A stretch of 53,067 bases of DNA from Flavobacteriaceae bacterium. GTDB lineage: Bacteria > Bacteroidota > Bacteroidia > Flavobacteriales > Flavobacteriaceae. Both the position numbers and the translations under genes were made by a program. Positions 27,115 through 36,902 of this stretch are shown in pieces. The notes under the pieces were generated by a model. It made no database searches. It saw only the letters and a list, made by a program, of their open reading frames with translations, and was not told the origin of the DNA. Within the stretch, counting starts at the first letter, position 1. Each line of letters starts with the position of its first letter. The stretch is from NCBI GenBank assembly GCA_017852075.1, contig JAFMLQ010000009.1, positions 1-53,067 on the forward strand. The letters run 5' to 3'.

Positions 27115-30100
27115 TCATAAATCTGTTTTTTTGACAAATTTTATCAGATCTTTTTTACCGCTTTGCTGTGCTTTGTCTGTAATCTCTGAGTCGCTTTTAG
27201 TTTGTGACGTTATTTTCTGAATCAACTCCTTAAACGTGTTGAAATCTACATTATAAGACAGTCCTACCCCCTGAGTATAGCCCAATTCATCTCCTATGTA
27301 CCGAAATTCATTTTCCCTATTAAACACTTTGGCTCGAAGAGAACCTTCTTCATTGAGTATAAAATCAATTTGAACATTCCCTACAATTAGCGTTTGCTCT
27401 AGTCCTCCTACGGGTACTCCAATTTTCCCGTTTAATAAGATTTTATCACTGATTTGAGTAGAAAGAGTAAACCCTAGGCGATCCTCTGTAGCAATGTCCA
27501 ACAAAGCACTTTTATCTCCTTGTAAGTAATCAATCCCAACTTTGAGTTTATCGTTTTCTTCACTGATTAAATTACTGACAATATCCGAAGCTTTTTGGTA
27601 TAGATTGTTAGTGATCCCTTGCATAGAGACACTAACTTCATTAATAAAAATTCCTTGAGACAATAGCGAAATTGCCTGCAATTGACTTCGCTGTGGGTCA
27701 GCAAGTCGATAATTAATTTCAGAGGCTACTGTACCACTGGTATTCGGAAATCCTATTTCGAAAATGGGATCGTCTGGCTTTAATAGATTTCCCTGAAGAC
27801 GAATCAGTACCTCAGTAGGAATTTTTTTGTTAAAATTGGGGTTATCCAACAAGAGTGCGGGATTGGCTCCTCCAGGAACATCATACACAGCTTCTAAATC
27901 CATTTGAGCCTCCAATGGATTGCCTTCCCATACAATAGTTCCTCCTGGCTTTACATCAAACTTCTTATCGATTACCCCTAAATTCTTAAAATTATAAATT
28001 CCATCGTAGGTAATAAAATCACCCCACATATTGAACTTTCCGAGAGTGTTGACTTCCATTAATAAATTTCCTGCTCCTCTTCCGCTGAGGTAACTGCCTG
28101 TTTCTTGATCAATTACAATTTCTACAGCAGCCTTATTGTTAACATCTAACTCAAACTCCAACTCCAATCCCTTGACTTCTTCGATGCGTTGAGGTTGATT
28201 TTCCTCTTGCCTTCTGTCCTTAGCGTATTTATTGACAAAACGCACAAATGAAGTATCGGACAAACCGTAATTTTCTGACCAAGGTATCTTCAAGGAAGTC
28301 CCCTCTTCTGTTGCCCCTTGCAGAGAAATTTGTAGTGCTTTTGTAGGGCCTTGAAGCTTTACAGAACCCTCTAGAAACCCTTGCCCAAAAAATAAAGATT
28401 CTGGTTCTTGTTTGGTATTGAGTAACAACATACGTTCGGAATTGATTTCTAGATCTGCAACCCAATTAGAAAAATTGGTGTGCGAAAAATTACCATTCAG
28501 TAGAGCTGTTGTTCCATGATCGGTATCATTGAGCACTACCCTGTCAAAATTAAAGTTCTGATTACTTAGACCTACTTTTGTGGATTCAATTTCATAATCC
28601 AAATTGAGAAATGGTATAGCAAAACCTCCCTTGGTCCATAGCAAACTTCCCTCGTGTTTTAAACTTTTTAAAGCCCCCCAAAGGGTAACGTCTCCTGCTA
28701 CTTTACCTCGTATTTGGTTGAGTGCTTTTTTGCCTAAAGGTGAAAGAAAGGCCAAGTCTAATTCATTAAAATTCAAATTGAAATTTAAAATCGGATCCTC
28801 TAATCCCTGCCAAAATCCCCTTAACCCTACTGTTTTTTGATCTGATTTTGTTACCTCCAAATTGGCAAAATAATTATTGATTTGTGTATTTCCCCGTGCT
28901 TCTAGAAATAAGTCGCCTAATCCTTCTCCGTTAATTTTCAATGAATTAATATTCGCATCAATCCCCAATTGATTTTCCTCTGTAGAGCGCATGATACTGA
29001 TCTCCAAATTCGCATTCCCACCCATAGCAAAGGTAGAAGGTGAAGGAAGTATATTTTCAATTATAAGATTCTGAACATCCAGTTCAACATCAAAGGCATC
29101 AGAACTCTTATACATTCCCGATAAAGCAATGGATTGACTTCCAGAAGAGGCTTTTAGTGCACTCAAACGGATTTGTTTATTTTCGGGATAGAAGCTCAAT
29201 TTTTGTTGATTAGTATTGTTCCGATTGATTGTCCAGGTATCACTTCCCAAGGGAACCACGGATTTTTTTACAATAAAATGTGAATTTCCATTGGGTTCTC
29301 TGGTATGATGGAAGTTGACATCAAACGGGGTTTTTAATTCCGATGCACTTTCAAATTCTGAGCGAAAGAATAAGGTGTCTCGCCGTCGAGTACTGATCAG
29401 ATTAAAGTCTTTACCCTTAAAATAGTTGTGAGAAACTTGAGCTACACTTAAGAAAGTATTATAAATCGGATTTTTTGTATCGACCTGAAAATGGAGCTGT
29501 TGAAACTGGATATCCTGATATCGTAAAAGTGGTGCATCCAACACAAATTGACTCCTTCCTTCTTCTGCATTAATTCTTCCATTAAGTGTTATATTTTCCG
29601 AAATGGAAAAACTGGGATATAGTGCGTCTAGGAGTTTTTTATAAATTTTTAATTTGAAAGATACCTTTTGATCTTCTGCCACCTCTTTGTCTGGCAGAAA
29701 AGGATAGACTTGATGAAAGGTATGTTGCAACAAAGCGCTTAGTTTAGAGGTTTCAAACTGCCCTTTGGCTTCTGCAGCAATACAATCGTTGTTATCTATT
29801 TTTAAGAGGGTTTGATTTTCTTCTATTTCCTGAAGAATGGTCATCGGGTTTAATGCCACCGTTTGTTTGTCGTTTTCTATAGAAGCAGAGGATATTTTGA
29901 TTTCTCCTTCTAATTCATCCAAACGTTTTCCGCTAAAATTGGACAGAATGACTCCTTTAAAGCTTCTCTTTCCTTCGCCTAATTGTAAGCCCAAAGAATT
30001 TAAATCCCATTGATTTACATTGGCCAGTAATGTAGTTTGGGGGGGGGCTACACGATAATTGTACAAAAAATCACTCTTTAGTGAAATAGGTACAGAATTG

Positions 30101-31527
30101 ACACTCAACGTGTTTCTTACTTGTTGCTCTTCTAGTTTTCCTTCCAAAGAAATTCCATTAATTGAGGTCTTAGAAGAGTTTAAAGAAGCATCCTCTACCC
30201 ACCAAGAGAGTTGTGGATTGTCAAGCTCAGAAAAATCTCCTCGAGCTCTTACTTTTCCACCAAAATAGGCTTTCAAATTTATAGTCCTCAATCGGGATAT
30301 CTCAAGATTGTCGATCAGAGCGTTAAGTACAAATGTTTTATTTCTCTTTTTTTGATCAAACACACCTCTACCCAAACTTCCGTTGAAAGCAATTTTTCCC
30401 CAGAGATTGTCTGTTTTTAAATCAAACTGAATGGAGTCCTTATTCAAGGTAGCATCCCCCTCTAATCTAAAAACGGACAATAAAGCCATTTGTTCTTTCA
30501 AAGGTTTAGAAACAAAGGGTAAAGGCTCTAGTATCTGAGTGTCAATCTGAAGCGAATCCATTACGAGATTCCACACTGGTGGCTGCGTAGTAAACATGTT
30601 TTTTGCTGTGAAACTCCCTCGAAAATCAATAAATGGATTGGAAAGCTCGAGTTTTTTCAAAACAATATTATCAAGTTTCCCTTCAGCTTTAAATGAAGCA
30701 TCCAGAGCAGGTAAATTATTTAAATATGAGTTTTCTGGAAAAAAGGTGGCAAAATCCAACTGACTAGACATCACTTCCAGCTGAACTAATCCTTGCGAAT
30801 TAAAATTTCGAAAACTTCCTTCAGCACCTGTCAAATCTAAACTTCCGTATAATTTACTTTCCTCAGAAAGAAGCTCCCACTCGTTCAATTGAAGTTGTCC
30901 GGGTTCATAATTCACCTCAGCTTTCATGCTCACAGACTTCATTAAAGGTGAATGCAGCTGCCCTACTAGATTTTTAATTTGAATCTGAAGGCGATTTTCT
31001 TTAAATTGAAAATCACTCGCTTGTATGCTCAAAGAATCCAATCGAATAGGTTTCCCTTCGGTTAAATTTTCATCTTCATAGACAAAAGCAACTTTCTCCA
31101 AATCCAGATCTGCAATTTTAAAATCTGTTTTGGGTTTGTCAGTATCGTCTTTTTTAAACTTTTCAGTAAGGATTTTTAAAGAGTGAGTCTCTTCACCTTG
31201 GTATTTTTTTAATTTGAAATAAAGTCCCTCGGCACTAAGTTTACTTAAGTCAAAGTGGTTTTGCTGCAACCCTTTAAAGTCAAGTAAAGAGGTGTGTAAG
31301 GTTTTGATAAACAGCAACGTATCCTGGTGATGATCTTCTAAATAGAAATTGTCGAACTCTAATTCTCCATTCCAGCGCAACTTAAGATCCTCAAAGAAAA
31401 TATGTTGTTGGGTTTTATTTGTAAAATTTTTGGTGAGTTGTTTTACAATTTGGGTTTGAACATAAGAAGTTGAAATTATTCCGATAAGCAGAATTGCCAG
31501 GAGTAAAAAACTCCCTGCGAGGATCAA
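27115..31527 (-). CDS. tamB: TamB-like translocation and assembly protein
   Basis: A very long AsmA-clan protein of 1470 residues, anchored in the inner membrane by one N-terminal helix (about 1-22) and spanning the periplasm. In other bacteria TamB relatives move phospholipids to the outer membrane or aid outer-membrane protein assembly. The whole length is made of repeated short beta strands in an LSNPFIDFRGSFTAKN-like style. The C-terminal 450 or so residues carry the TamB/DUF490 domain: GNLLMEVNTLGKFNMWGDF, IVWEGNPLEAQMDLEAVYDV, TEVLIRLQGNLLKPDDPIFEI. The start is unclear: TTG at the listed position lacks positive charges before the helix. A C9 tract at codons 494-497 could slip. It is divergent from tsaD by 62 bases. 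Confidence 0.85.
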   Translation of the reverse strand: MILAGSFLLLAILLIGIISTSYVQTQIVKQLTKNFTNKTQQHIFFEDLKLRWNGELEFDNFYLEDHHQDTLLFIKTLHTSLLDFKGLQQNHFDLSKLSAEGLYFKLKKYQGEETHSLKILTEKFKKDDTDKPKTDFKIADLDLEKVAFVYEDENLTEGKPIRLDSLSIQASDFQFKENRLQIQIKNLVGQLHSPLMKSVSMKAEVNYEPGQLQLNEWELLSEESKLYGSLDLTGAEGSFRNFNSQGLVQLEVMSSQLDFATFFPENSYLNNLPALDASFKAEGKLDNIVLKKLELSNPFIDFRGSFTAKNMFTTQPPVWNLVMDSLQIDTQILEPLPFVSKPLKEQMALLSVFRLEGDATLNKDSIQFDLKTDNLWGKIAFNGSLGRGVFDQKKRNKTFVLNALIDNLEISRLRTINLKAYFGGKVRARGDFSELDNPQLSWWVEDASLNSSKTSINGISLEGKLEEQQVRNTLSVNSVPISLKSDFLYNYRVAPPQTTLLANVNQWDLNSLGLQLGEGKRSFKGVILSNFSGKRLDELEGEIKISSASIENDKQTVALNPMTILQEIEENQTLLKIDNNDCIAAEAKGQFETSKLSALLQHTFHQVYPFLPDKEVAEDQKVSFKLKIYKKLLDALYPSFSISENITLNGRINAEEGRSQFVLDAPLLRYQDIQFQQLHFQVDTKNPIYNTFLSVAQVSHNYFKGKDFNLISTRRRDTLFFRSEFESASELKTPFDVNFHHTREPNGNSHFIVKKSVVPLGSDTWTINRNNTNQQKLSFYPENKQIRLSALKASSGSQSIALSGMYKSSDAFDVELDVQNLIIENILPSPSTFAMGGNANLEISIMRSTEENQLGIDANINSLKINGEGLGDLFLEARGNTQINNYFANLEVTKSDQKTVGLRGFWQGLEDPILNFNLNFNELDLAFLSPLGKKALNQIRGKVAGDVTLWGALKSLKHEGSLLWTKGGFAIPFLNLDYEIESTKVGLSNQNFNFDRVVLNDTDHGTTALLNGNFSHTNFSNWVADLEINSERMLLLNTKQEPESLFFGQGFLEGSVKLQGPTKALQISLQGATEEGTSLKIPWSENYGLSDTSFVRFVNKYAKDRRQEENQPQRIEEVKGLELEFELDVNNKAAVEIVIDQETGSYLSGRGAGNLLMEVNTLGKFNMWGDFITYDGIYNFKNLGVIDKKFDVKPGGTIVWEGNPLEAQMDLEAVYDVPGGANPALLLDNPNFNKKIPTEVLIRLQGNLLKPDDPIFEIGFPNTSGTVASEINYRLADPQRSQLQAISLLSQGIFINEVSVSMQGITNNLYQKASDIVSNLISEENDKLKVGIDYLQGDKSALLDIATEDRLGFTLSTQISDKILLNGKIGVPVGGLEQTLIVGNVQIDFILNEEGSLRAKVFNRENEFRYIGDELGYTQGVGLSYNVDFNTFKELIQKITSQTKSDSEITDKAQQSGKKDLIKFVKKTDL
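30039..30047 (-). repeat. C9 homopolymer inside tamB
   Basis: Nine consecutive Gs on the given strand, nine Cs in the coding sense, encode Ala-Pro-Pro and the first base of Gln at residues 494-497 of TamB. Gain or loss of one base would shift the frame and end the protein at about one third of its length. Confidence 0.95.
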
Positions 31528-31562
31528 TGCTATTTTATACTTCTTTTTGATACTTTATCGTT

Positions 31563-31570
31563 TATTTTTG
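31563..31570 (+). promoter_or_regulatory. Candidate -7 element TATTTTTG for tsaD-rsmE
   Basis: TATTTTTG matches TAnnTTTG, 20 bases before the tsaD ATG. A TTG upstream has a spacer of only 13 bases, too short for a normal -33, so the call is weak. Confidence 0.35.
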
Positions 31571-31589
31571 TAACGTATTTAAAAGCGCA

Positions 31590-32615
31590 ATGTTGCACAA
31601 AACTAATTATATACTCGCTATCGAATCCTCATGCGATGATACTGCTGCGGCAGTACTCCACGATAGAAAGGTATTATCCAATTGCATTGCAAATCAAGAT
31701 TTGATTCACAAGGCCTATGGAGGTATTGTTCCCGAACTTGCTTCGCGTGCACATCAATCCAAAATAATCCCTGTAGTTGAACAGGCATTAGCCGAAGCAA
31801 ATATCGATAAAAAAGAGCTAACCGCCATCGCTTATACTCAAGGTCCAGGACTCTTGGGTTCACTCTTGGTGGGGAGTGCGTTTGCCAAGTCTCTAGCACT
31901 GTCTTTGGCCCTCCCCCTAATTCCTATTCATCATATGCAAGGTCATCTGCTCGCTCACTTTATCGAAGATGAAAATCAGAATACTCCTTTGTTTCCCTTT
32001 CTTGGGGTCACACTATCTGGGGGGCATACCCAATTACTTTTGGTAAAAGACTATTTTGACATGGAACCTTTGGGGACTACCTTAGACGATGCCATCGGAG
32101 AAGCATTTGACAAGTGCGGAAAACGCATGGGACTAGGCTATCCTGCTGGTCCCCAGATTGATCAACTCGCTCAAAAAGGAAATCCTCACCGATTTGATTT
32201 CCCAATTCCTAAACTGAAGGGATACGATGTAAGTTATAGTGGAGTAAAAACTGCTTTTACCAATTTTATTCACAAAAAAGAACAAAAAGACCCCAATTTT
32301 GTTCGTATGCATCGTAACGATTTGTGTGCAAGTTTACAATATACTTTAATCCAAATCATACTTCACAAAATTGAAAAAGCAGCAAACGAAAAGCACCTCA
32401 ATCAAATTGTTATTGGGGGTGGGGTTGCGGCCAATTCTGAAATAAGAAAACAGTTGGATATCAAGGCGCTAGCTAGAGGTTGGGAAGTTTTCTACCCTCC
32501 CCTAGCCTATACAACTGACAACGCTGCAATGATTGGAATTGCAGCCTATTACAAATTGCAACAAAATCACTCAGGTAGTTTGTCCGACAGTGCTCAAGCC
32601 CGACTTAAAATGTAA
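31590..32615 (+). CDS. tsaD: tRNA N6-adenosine threonylcarbamoyltransferase TsaD
   Basis: Catalytic subunit that transfers threonylcarbamoyl from its adenylate to A37 of ANN-decoding tRNAs. At 341 residues it has the usual bacterial length. Motifs are ILAIESSCDDTAAAVL near the start, TQGPGLLGSLLVG, the metal site His119/His123 in GHLLAH, and VTLSGGHTQLL and VIGGGVAANSEIRK in the C-terminal half. It is divergent from tamB and followed 2 bases later by rsmE. Its partners tsaB, tsaC and tsaE are not in the window. Confidence 0.97.
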   Translation: MLHKTNYILAIESSCDDTAAAVLHDRKVLSNCIANQDLIHKAYGGIVPELASRAHQSKIIPVVEQALAEANIDKKELTAIAYTQGPGLLGSLLVGSAFAKSLALSLALPLIPIHHMQGHLLAHFIEDENQNTPLFPFLGVTLSGGHTQLLLVKDYFDMEPLGTTLDDAIGEAFDKCGKRMGLGYPAGPQIDQLAQKGNPHRFDFPIPKLKGYDVSYSGVKTAFTNFIHKKEQKDPNFVRMHRNDLCASLQYTLIQIILHKIEKAANEKHLNQIVIGGGVAANSEIRKQLDIKALARGWEVFYPPLAYTTDNAAMIGIAAYYKLQQNHSGSLSDSAQARLKM

Positions 32616-32617
32616 GT

Positions 32618-33316
32618 ATGCATTTATTTTTTGATCCACAAATAACACTAGACTCTCAAAGCTTTACTTTTAATCGAGAAGAGAGCAAACATCTAACCAA
32701 AGTATTGCGTAAACAACTTGGTACAATTGTTACCCTCACCGATGGAAAAGGACTTCAATGGACCGGTAAACTAAGCCTGGTTACCTCTCAAAAAGTATTT
32801 GCCGAAAAAATCGAAGCTAAAATACATCCCTCACCAAAAAAATCTATCCATCTTATCATCGCCCCAACAAAAAGCAATGAAAGGATGGAATGGATGATTG
32901 AAAAGTTGACGGAATTGGGTGTTTCTTCCATTACCCCGTTACGTTGTAATCACTCAGAGAGAAAGGTTGTTAAAACTGAGCGATGGAGAAAAATTGCCAT
33001 TGCCGCGCTAAAACAATCTCAACAGTTTTTTCTCCCTGAAATTCATCCGATAATTTCTTTTCAAGAGCAACTGAAGACACTTAGACATACTTCTCTTATC
33101 GCCCATTGCCACTCCACCTCAAAAGAAAATTTATCTGATTACCCTTTAAAATCAGATGAAATTTCTCTCTGGATAGGTCCTGAAGGAGATTTTAGTACTG
33201 AAGAGATTCAAGCCGCAACAAATGCCGGACTAAAATCTGTAAGTCTTGGCACACAACGCTTCCGAACAGAGACAGCAGGCCTTTTGGGTTGTCACAGTCT
33301 CTTTCTAAAACAATAA
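32618..33316 (+). CDS. rsmE: 16S rRNA (uracil1498-N3)-methyltransferase RsmE
   Basis: A SPOUT-fold, SAM-dependent enzyme that methylates U1498 of 16S rRNA. At 232 residues it has the expected size. The N-terminal PUA-like part includes SKHLTKVLRKQLG. The C-terminal knot shows IGPEGDFSTEEI, then LGTQRFRTETAGL, which forms the SAM pocket. It starts 2 bases after tsaD, so the two are co-transcribed. Confidence 0.95.
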   Translation: MHLFFDPQITLDSQSFTFNREESKHLTKVLRKQLGTIVTLTDGKGLQWTGKLSLVTSQKVFAEKIEAKIHPSPKKSIHLIIAPTKSNERMEWMIEKLTELGVSSITPLRCNHSERKVVKTERWRKIAIAALKQSQQFFLPEIHPIISFQEQLKTLRHTSLIAHCHSTSKENLSDYPLKSDEISLWIGPEGDFSTEEIQAATNAGLKSVSLGTQRFRTETAGLLGCHSLFLKQ

Positions 33317-33320
33317 AAAA

Positions 33321-33347
33321 TCTAACGCTTTGAATTTGTGAGTTAGA
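33321..33347 (+). terminator. Weak terminator candidate after rsmE
   Basis: TCTAAC and GTTAGA (33321-33326 and 33342-33347) can form a 6-base stem with a 15-base loop, followed after a few bases by a T-rich run (to about 33368). The stem is weak, so this is only a candidate. Confidence 0.3.
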
Positions 33348-33431
33348 CTACCGTATTTATTTTTTTTTACTGTTAAAATCAATCAGATAGGTGTCTCTTA
33401 AATAATCCGAGATGTTTCCTATCTTTAGCCT

Positions 33432-34520
33432 ATGAATGCCAAAGAAATTACCAGTGGAATATTTTGGGGAGTACTCCAACTCACAGGCTTATGTGCATTG
33501 GCTTGGTTACTTTATCAACTCAAAACGTTGTTGATTTATATGCTTATTGCGGGCATAGTAAGTCTTATCGGACGTCCTATCAATCAATTTTTGATGCAAC
33601 GTCTAAAAATGCGTTCGGTACTGGCAACCAGTATTAGTATCATTCTGCTCTTAGGGCTTTTAATTAGTCTTTTTTCACTCTTTGTTCCACTTTTGGTTCA
33701 ACAAGGCGAAAATCTTTCTTTATTGGATGTAGATCTTTTAAAGATCAATATTCAAACTTTAGTGGAAGAAATCAGCGTTTATTTTCAGTTGGATAACCGC
33801 TTTTGGCAGGAACAATTTTCTGTGGATAACCTGTTCCAAAATGTCAATTTTGGTTTGCTCCCTGAATTGTTAAATCAGACATTAGAATTACTCGGAGGCT
33901 TTACCATTGGCCTTTTTTCAGTAGTCTTCATATTGTTTTTTTTCTTAAAAGACAGCCATCTCCAGGAACGTATCATTTTAGCTTTGGTCAATGATAAAGT
34001 AAGTAATCGGGTAGAGAAATCCATTGACAAAACTAAGGGACTACTCTCACGTTATTTTCTGGGTTTACTCCTTCAAATCAGCATTCTTTTGGTTATTTAC
34101 AGTTTGGTTTTAAGCATATTTAATGTGGAAAATGCCTTTATCATTGCCTTTCTCTGTGCACTACTAAATCTGATACCTTATCTGGGGCCCATTATTGGAG
34201 CGATTTTGATGATGCTTTTGACCATGAGTAGTTTTATTGGTACAGACTTTAGTTCTGTCATCCTTCCCAAAACGCTTTATGTGATGATTGGATTCTTTAT
34301 TGGACAGTTGGTAGATAATTTTTTCAGCCAACCTTTTATCTTTTCAAACAGTGTCAAATCTCATCCTTTGGAAATTTTCATCGTCATTCTCGCCTCAGGC
34401 ACTCTATTAGGACCTTTAGGAATGATCATTGCAATTCCCCTCTATACAACTCTAAAAGTGATCGCTCAGGAGTTTTTAGCTGAAAATAAAATTGTTAAAT
34501 CGCTTACCAAAAATTTTTAA
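33432..34520 (+). CDS. AI-2E family transporter (UPF0118-type permease)
   Basis: A 362-residue polytopic inner-membrane protein of the AI-2E/PerM family. Some members export autoinducer-2, others are Na+/H+ antiporters. Hydrophobic segments cluster at about 12-55 and 65-90 and in five or more helices from 150 to 350. The stretch LLNLIPYLGPIIGAILMML is the family's most recognisable motif, followed by LASGTLLGPLGMIIAIPL near the C-terminus. The substrate cannot be read from the sequence. The stop is 1 base before the start of the M20 peptidase gene. Confidence 0.88.
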   Translation: MNAKEITSGIFWGVLQLTGLCALAWLLYQLKTLLIYMLIAGIVSLIGRPINQFLMQRLKMRSVLATSISIILLLGLLISLFSLFVPLLVQQGENLSLLDVDLLKINIQTLVEEISVYFQLDNRFWQEQFSVDNLFQNVNFGLLPELLNQTLELLGGFTIGLFSVVFILFFFLKDSHLQERIILALVNDKVSNRVEKSIDKTKGLLSRYFLGLLLQISILLVIYSLVLSIFNVENAFIIAFLCALLNLIPYLGPIIGAILMMLLTMSSFIGTDFSSVILPKTLYVMIGFFIGQLVDNFFSQPFIFSNSVKSHPLEIFIVILASGTLLGPLGMIIAIPLYTTLKVIAQEFLAENKIVKSLTKNF

Positions 34521-34521
34521 A

Positions 34522-35811
34522 ATGAATCGAATTCTATTATCACTACTCTGTATTAGTACCTTAGGTTTCAATGTATACGGTCAAAAGCTGAGCAAAACGG
34601 AACGCAAAATCATCAATAAAGTACAAAGTTATGAGGATGAGAGTATTGATTTTTTAGAACAAGTGGTCAATATCAACAGTGGTTCGCTCAACTTGGAAGG
34701 AGTTCGTAAAGTCGGTTCTATTTTTAGAGGTGCTTTCGATGGTATTGGCTTTGAAACACGTTGGATTGATATGCCAGAAGAAATGAACCGAGCAGGACAT
34801 CTCTTCGCTTCCATTAAAGGAAAAAAGGGAAAGAAACTTTTACTTATTGGACATTTGGATACTGTTTTTGAGGAAAACAGTCCTTTTCAAAGATTTGAAC
34901 GCAAGGATAGTATTGCTTATGGACCAGGAGCTAATGATATGAAAGGAGGAAATGTAGTCGTTCTCTTCGCTTTAAAAGCCCTCCACGACTTAAACTTATT
35001 GAAAAATACCACAATTACAGTAGCCTTTACAGGAGACGAGGAAAGTACGGGTAAGCCATTGTCTATTTCTCGAAAAGATTTAATTGAAGCTGGAAAAGAG
35101 GCGGACATAGCCTTAGGCTATGAAAATGCTTCAGGTTTTGACTACGCTACCATTGCCCGTCGTGGAGCTTCGGGTTGGCGAGTGGAAACTCAAGGAAAAC
35201 GCGCACACTCTTCTGGGATTTTTAATGAGCGTGTGGGTGCTGGAGCTATTTTTGAAATGAGTCGAATACTCGATGCGTTTTATAATGAAGTTCGAGGAGA
35301 AGAATACCTCACCTTCAATCCTGGAACCCTTCTTGGGGGTACTTTTGTGGAATATGATAAACAAACCAGTAGTGGAGAGGTCTTTGGAAAATCTAATGTG
35401 GTAGCACAAAAAGCAGTAGTCAACGGAGGTTTACGCTTTATCTCGGAAGAACAAAAAGAAAATACCCGAGCCAAAATGCGTGAAATTGTTGCTCAAAATC
35501 TACCCCAGACCTCGGCAAGTATCAGTTTTGTAGATAGCTATCCCGCCATGGGGCCTTCAGAAGGAAATCTTGCAGTTCTTGCGATATTAGACCAAGTAAG
35601 TAAAGATATGGGACAGGGAGGAGTTGAACCTTATGATCCATTAAAACGCGGTGCGGCAGATATTTCTTTTGTCGCAGACTATACCGATGGAATAGACGGA
35701 TTGGGTACCATGGGAACAGGGGCTCATACTCCTCAAGAAACAGTGAATCTCAAGACCATGAATACTCTAATTCAACGCAGTGCTTTGTTGATTTATCGTT
35801 TGACGCGGTAA
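34522..35811 (+). CDS. Exported M20 family metallopeptidase (glutamate carboxypeptidase-like)
   Basis: A 429-residue exported zinc peptidase. A signal peptide (MNRILLSLLCISTLGFNVYG) supports the chosen start over one 10 codons earlier that overlaps the permease gene. Metal ligands are visible: His111 and Asp113 in GHLDTVF, the bridging Asp139 in GANDMKGG, and Glu173/Glu174 in FTGDEEST. The dimerisation lid follows (about 215-325). The arrangement is closest to CPG2-type carboxypeptidases, which release C-terminal glutamate. The single-base gap points to an operon with the AI-2E permease. Confidence 0.9.
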   Translation: MNRILLSLLCISTLGFNVYGQKLSKTERKIINKVQSYEDESIDFLEQVVNINSGSLNLEGVRKVGSIFRGAFDGIGFETRWIDMPEEMNRAGHLFASIKGKKGKKLLLIGHLDTVFEENSPFQRFERKDSIAYGPGANDMKGGNVVVLFALKALHDLNLLKNTTITVAFTGDEESTGKPLSISRKDLIEAGKEADIALGYENASGFDYATIARRGASGWRVETQGKRAHSSGIFNERVGAGAIFEMSRILDAFYNEVRGEEYLTFNPGTLLGGTFVEYDKQTSSGEVFGKSNVVAQKAVVNGGLRFISEEQKENTRAKMREIVAQNLPQTSASISFVDSYPAMGPSEGNLAVLAILDQVSKDMGQGGVEPYDPLKRGAADISFVADYTDGIDGLGTMGTGAHTPQETVNLKTMNTLIQRSALLIYRLTR

Positions 35812-35820
35812 ATAAAAATT

Positions 35821-36801
35821 CTATTGATTAAAATACTTCCGGAATTTTTCGTTTTGTGCCTCTAAAGCTTTTTTAAATTCTACTTTAAGCTGTTCGGTAA
35901 GTTGTGCTACGGATTTTATATCGCTAATGGAAGTAACTCCTTGCCCAGCAGACCATATGGTTTTCCAAGCTTTAGCTTCTGCCTGAGCGGCATCTAGTTC
36001 GATTCCAAAATCCACTTTTTTACTCTGCTTCCACATAGCTTCTGTAATACCCATAGCCTCTAGACTGGGTTTCAAAAAACTTGCATGCACTCCCGAAACA
36101 GCTGCGGTATAGACAATATCTTCGGCTTTACTAGACAGAATCATTTCTTGATATGCTTTGTCCGCCATACTTTCTGTTACATTAATAAAACGGGTTCCCA
36201 TATATGCCAAGTCGGCACCCATTTGCAAGGCAGAAGCAATATCGTTGCCCGTGCTGATACAACCTGAAAGTAAAATAGTTTTGTGGAAAAAGGTTTTAAT
36301 CTCGTTTACTAAAGCCATAGGATTCAGAGTACCTCCATGACCTCCTGCACCAGCTGCTACCAGAATCAATCCATCTACACCCGCTTCTGATGCTTTTTCA
36401 GCATGACGTCTTTTGATGATGTCGTGAAAAACCAACCCTCCATAACTGTGTACCGCTTCGACCAAATCAGAAACGGCACCTAATGAAGTGATGATTAAGG
36501 GGACTTGGTGTTTGACACAAACTTCAAGATCGGGCATCACTCTGGGATTGGTTGGATGGACAATAAGATTTACTCCAAAGGGTGCTGCTTTTTTACCCGT
36601 TTCTTTTTCAAATGCATTTAAGGCTTCTTTTATTTCAATAATCCATTCTTCAAATCCTTCAGTAGTACGCTGATTTAACGCTGGAAAAGTACCTACAATT
36701 CCGTTTTTACAACATTCGATCACCAACTGAGGCCCTGAGATTAAAAACATTGGTGCTGCAACTGCAGGAAGACTGAGGTCATTAATAAAAGAGGGTTTCA
36801 T
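35821..36801 (-). CDS. NAD(P)H-dependent flavin oxidoreductase, nitronate monooxygenase-type
   Basis: A 326-residue FMN-binding TIM-barrel enzyme of the 2-nitropropane dioxygenase/nitronate monooxygenase family, which oxidises alkyl nitronates or reduces quinones. The start MKPSFINDLSLPAVAAPMF matches the family's first strand; an in-frame start 18 codons earlier is rejected. Further motifs are FGVNLIVHP, DGLILVAAGAGGHGGTLNP (FMN phosphate loop) and LLSGCISTGNDIASALQMGA. It is the most downstream gene of a leftward set with DUF4442 and ald, but a 101-base gap separates it from them. The substrate is unknown. Confidence 0.88.
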   Translation of the reverse strand: MKPSFINDLSLPAVAAPMFLISGPQLVIECCKNGIVGTFPALNQRTTEGFEEWIIEIKEALNAFEKETGKKAAPFGVNLIVHPTNPRVMPDLEVCVKHQVPLIITSLGAVSDLVEAVHSYGGLVFHDIIKRRHAEKASEAGVDGLILVAAGAGGHGGTLNPMALVNEIKTFFHKTILLSGCISTGNDIASALQMGADLAYMGTRFINVTESMADKAYQEMILSSKAEDIVYTAAVSGVHASFLKPSLEAMGITEAMWKQSKKVDFGIELDAAQAEAKAWKTIWSAGQGVTSISDIKSVAQLTEQLKVEFKKALEAQNEKFRKYFNQ

Positions 36802-36902
36802 CTGTTTAATTTTAATTGTTTTTAGGTTCTCTGGAATTTGATAAAAATCAAACATTCCAGAGGTTTACTCATAAAGTTTGTAAAGGCTATTTTATCACAA
36901 AA

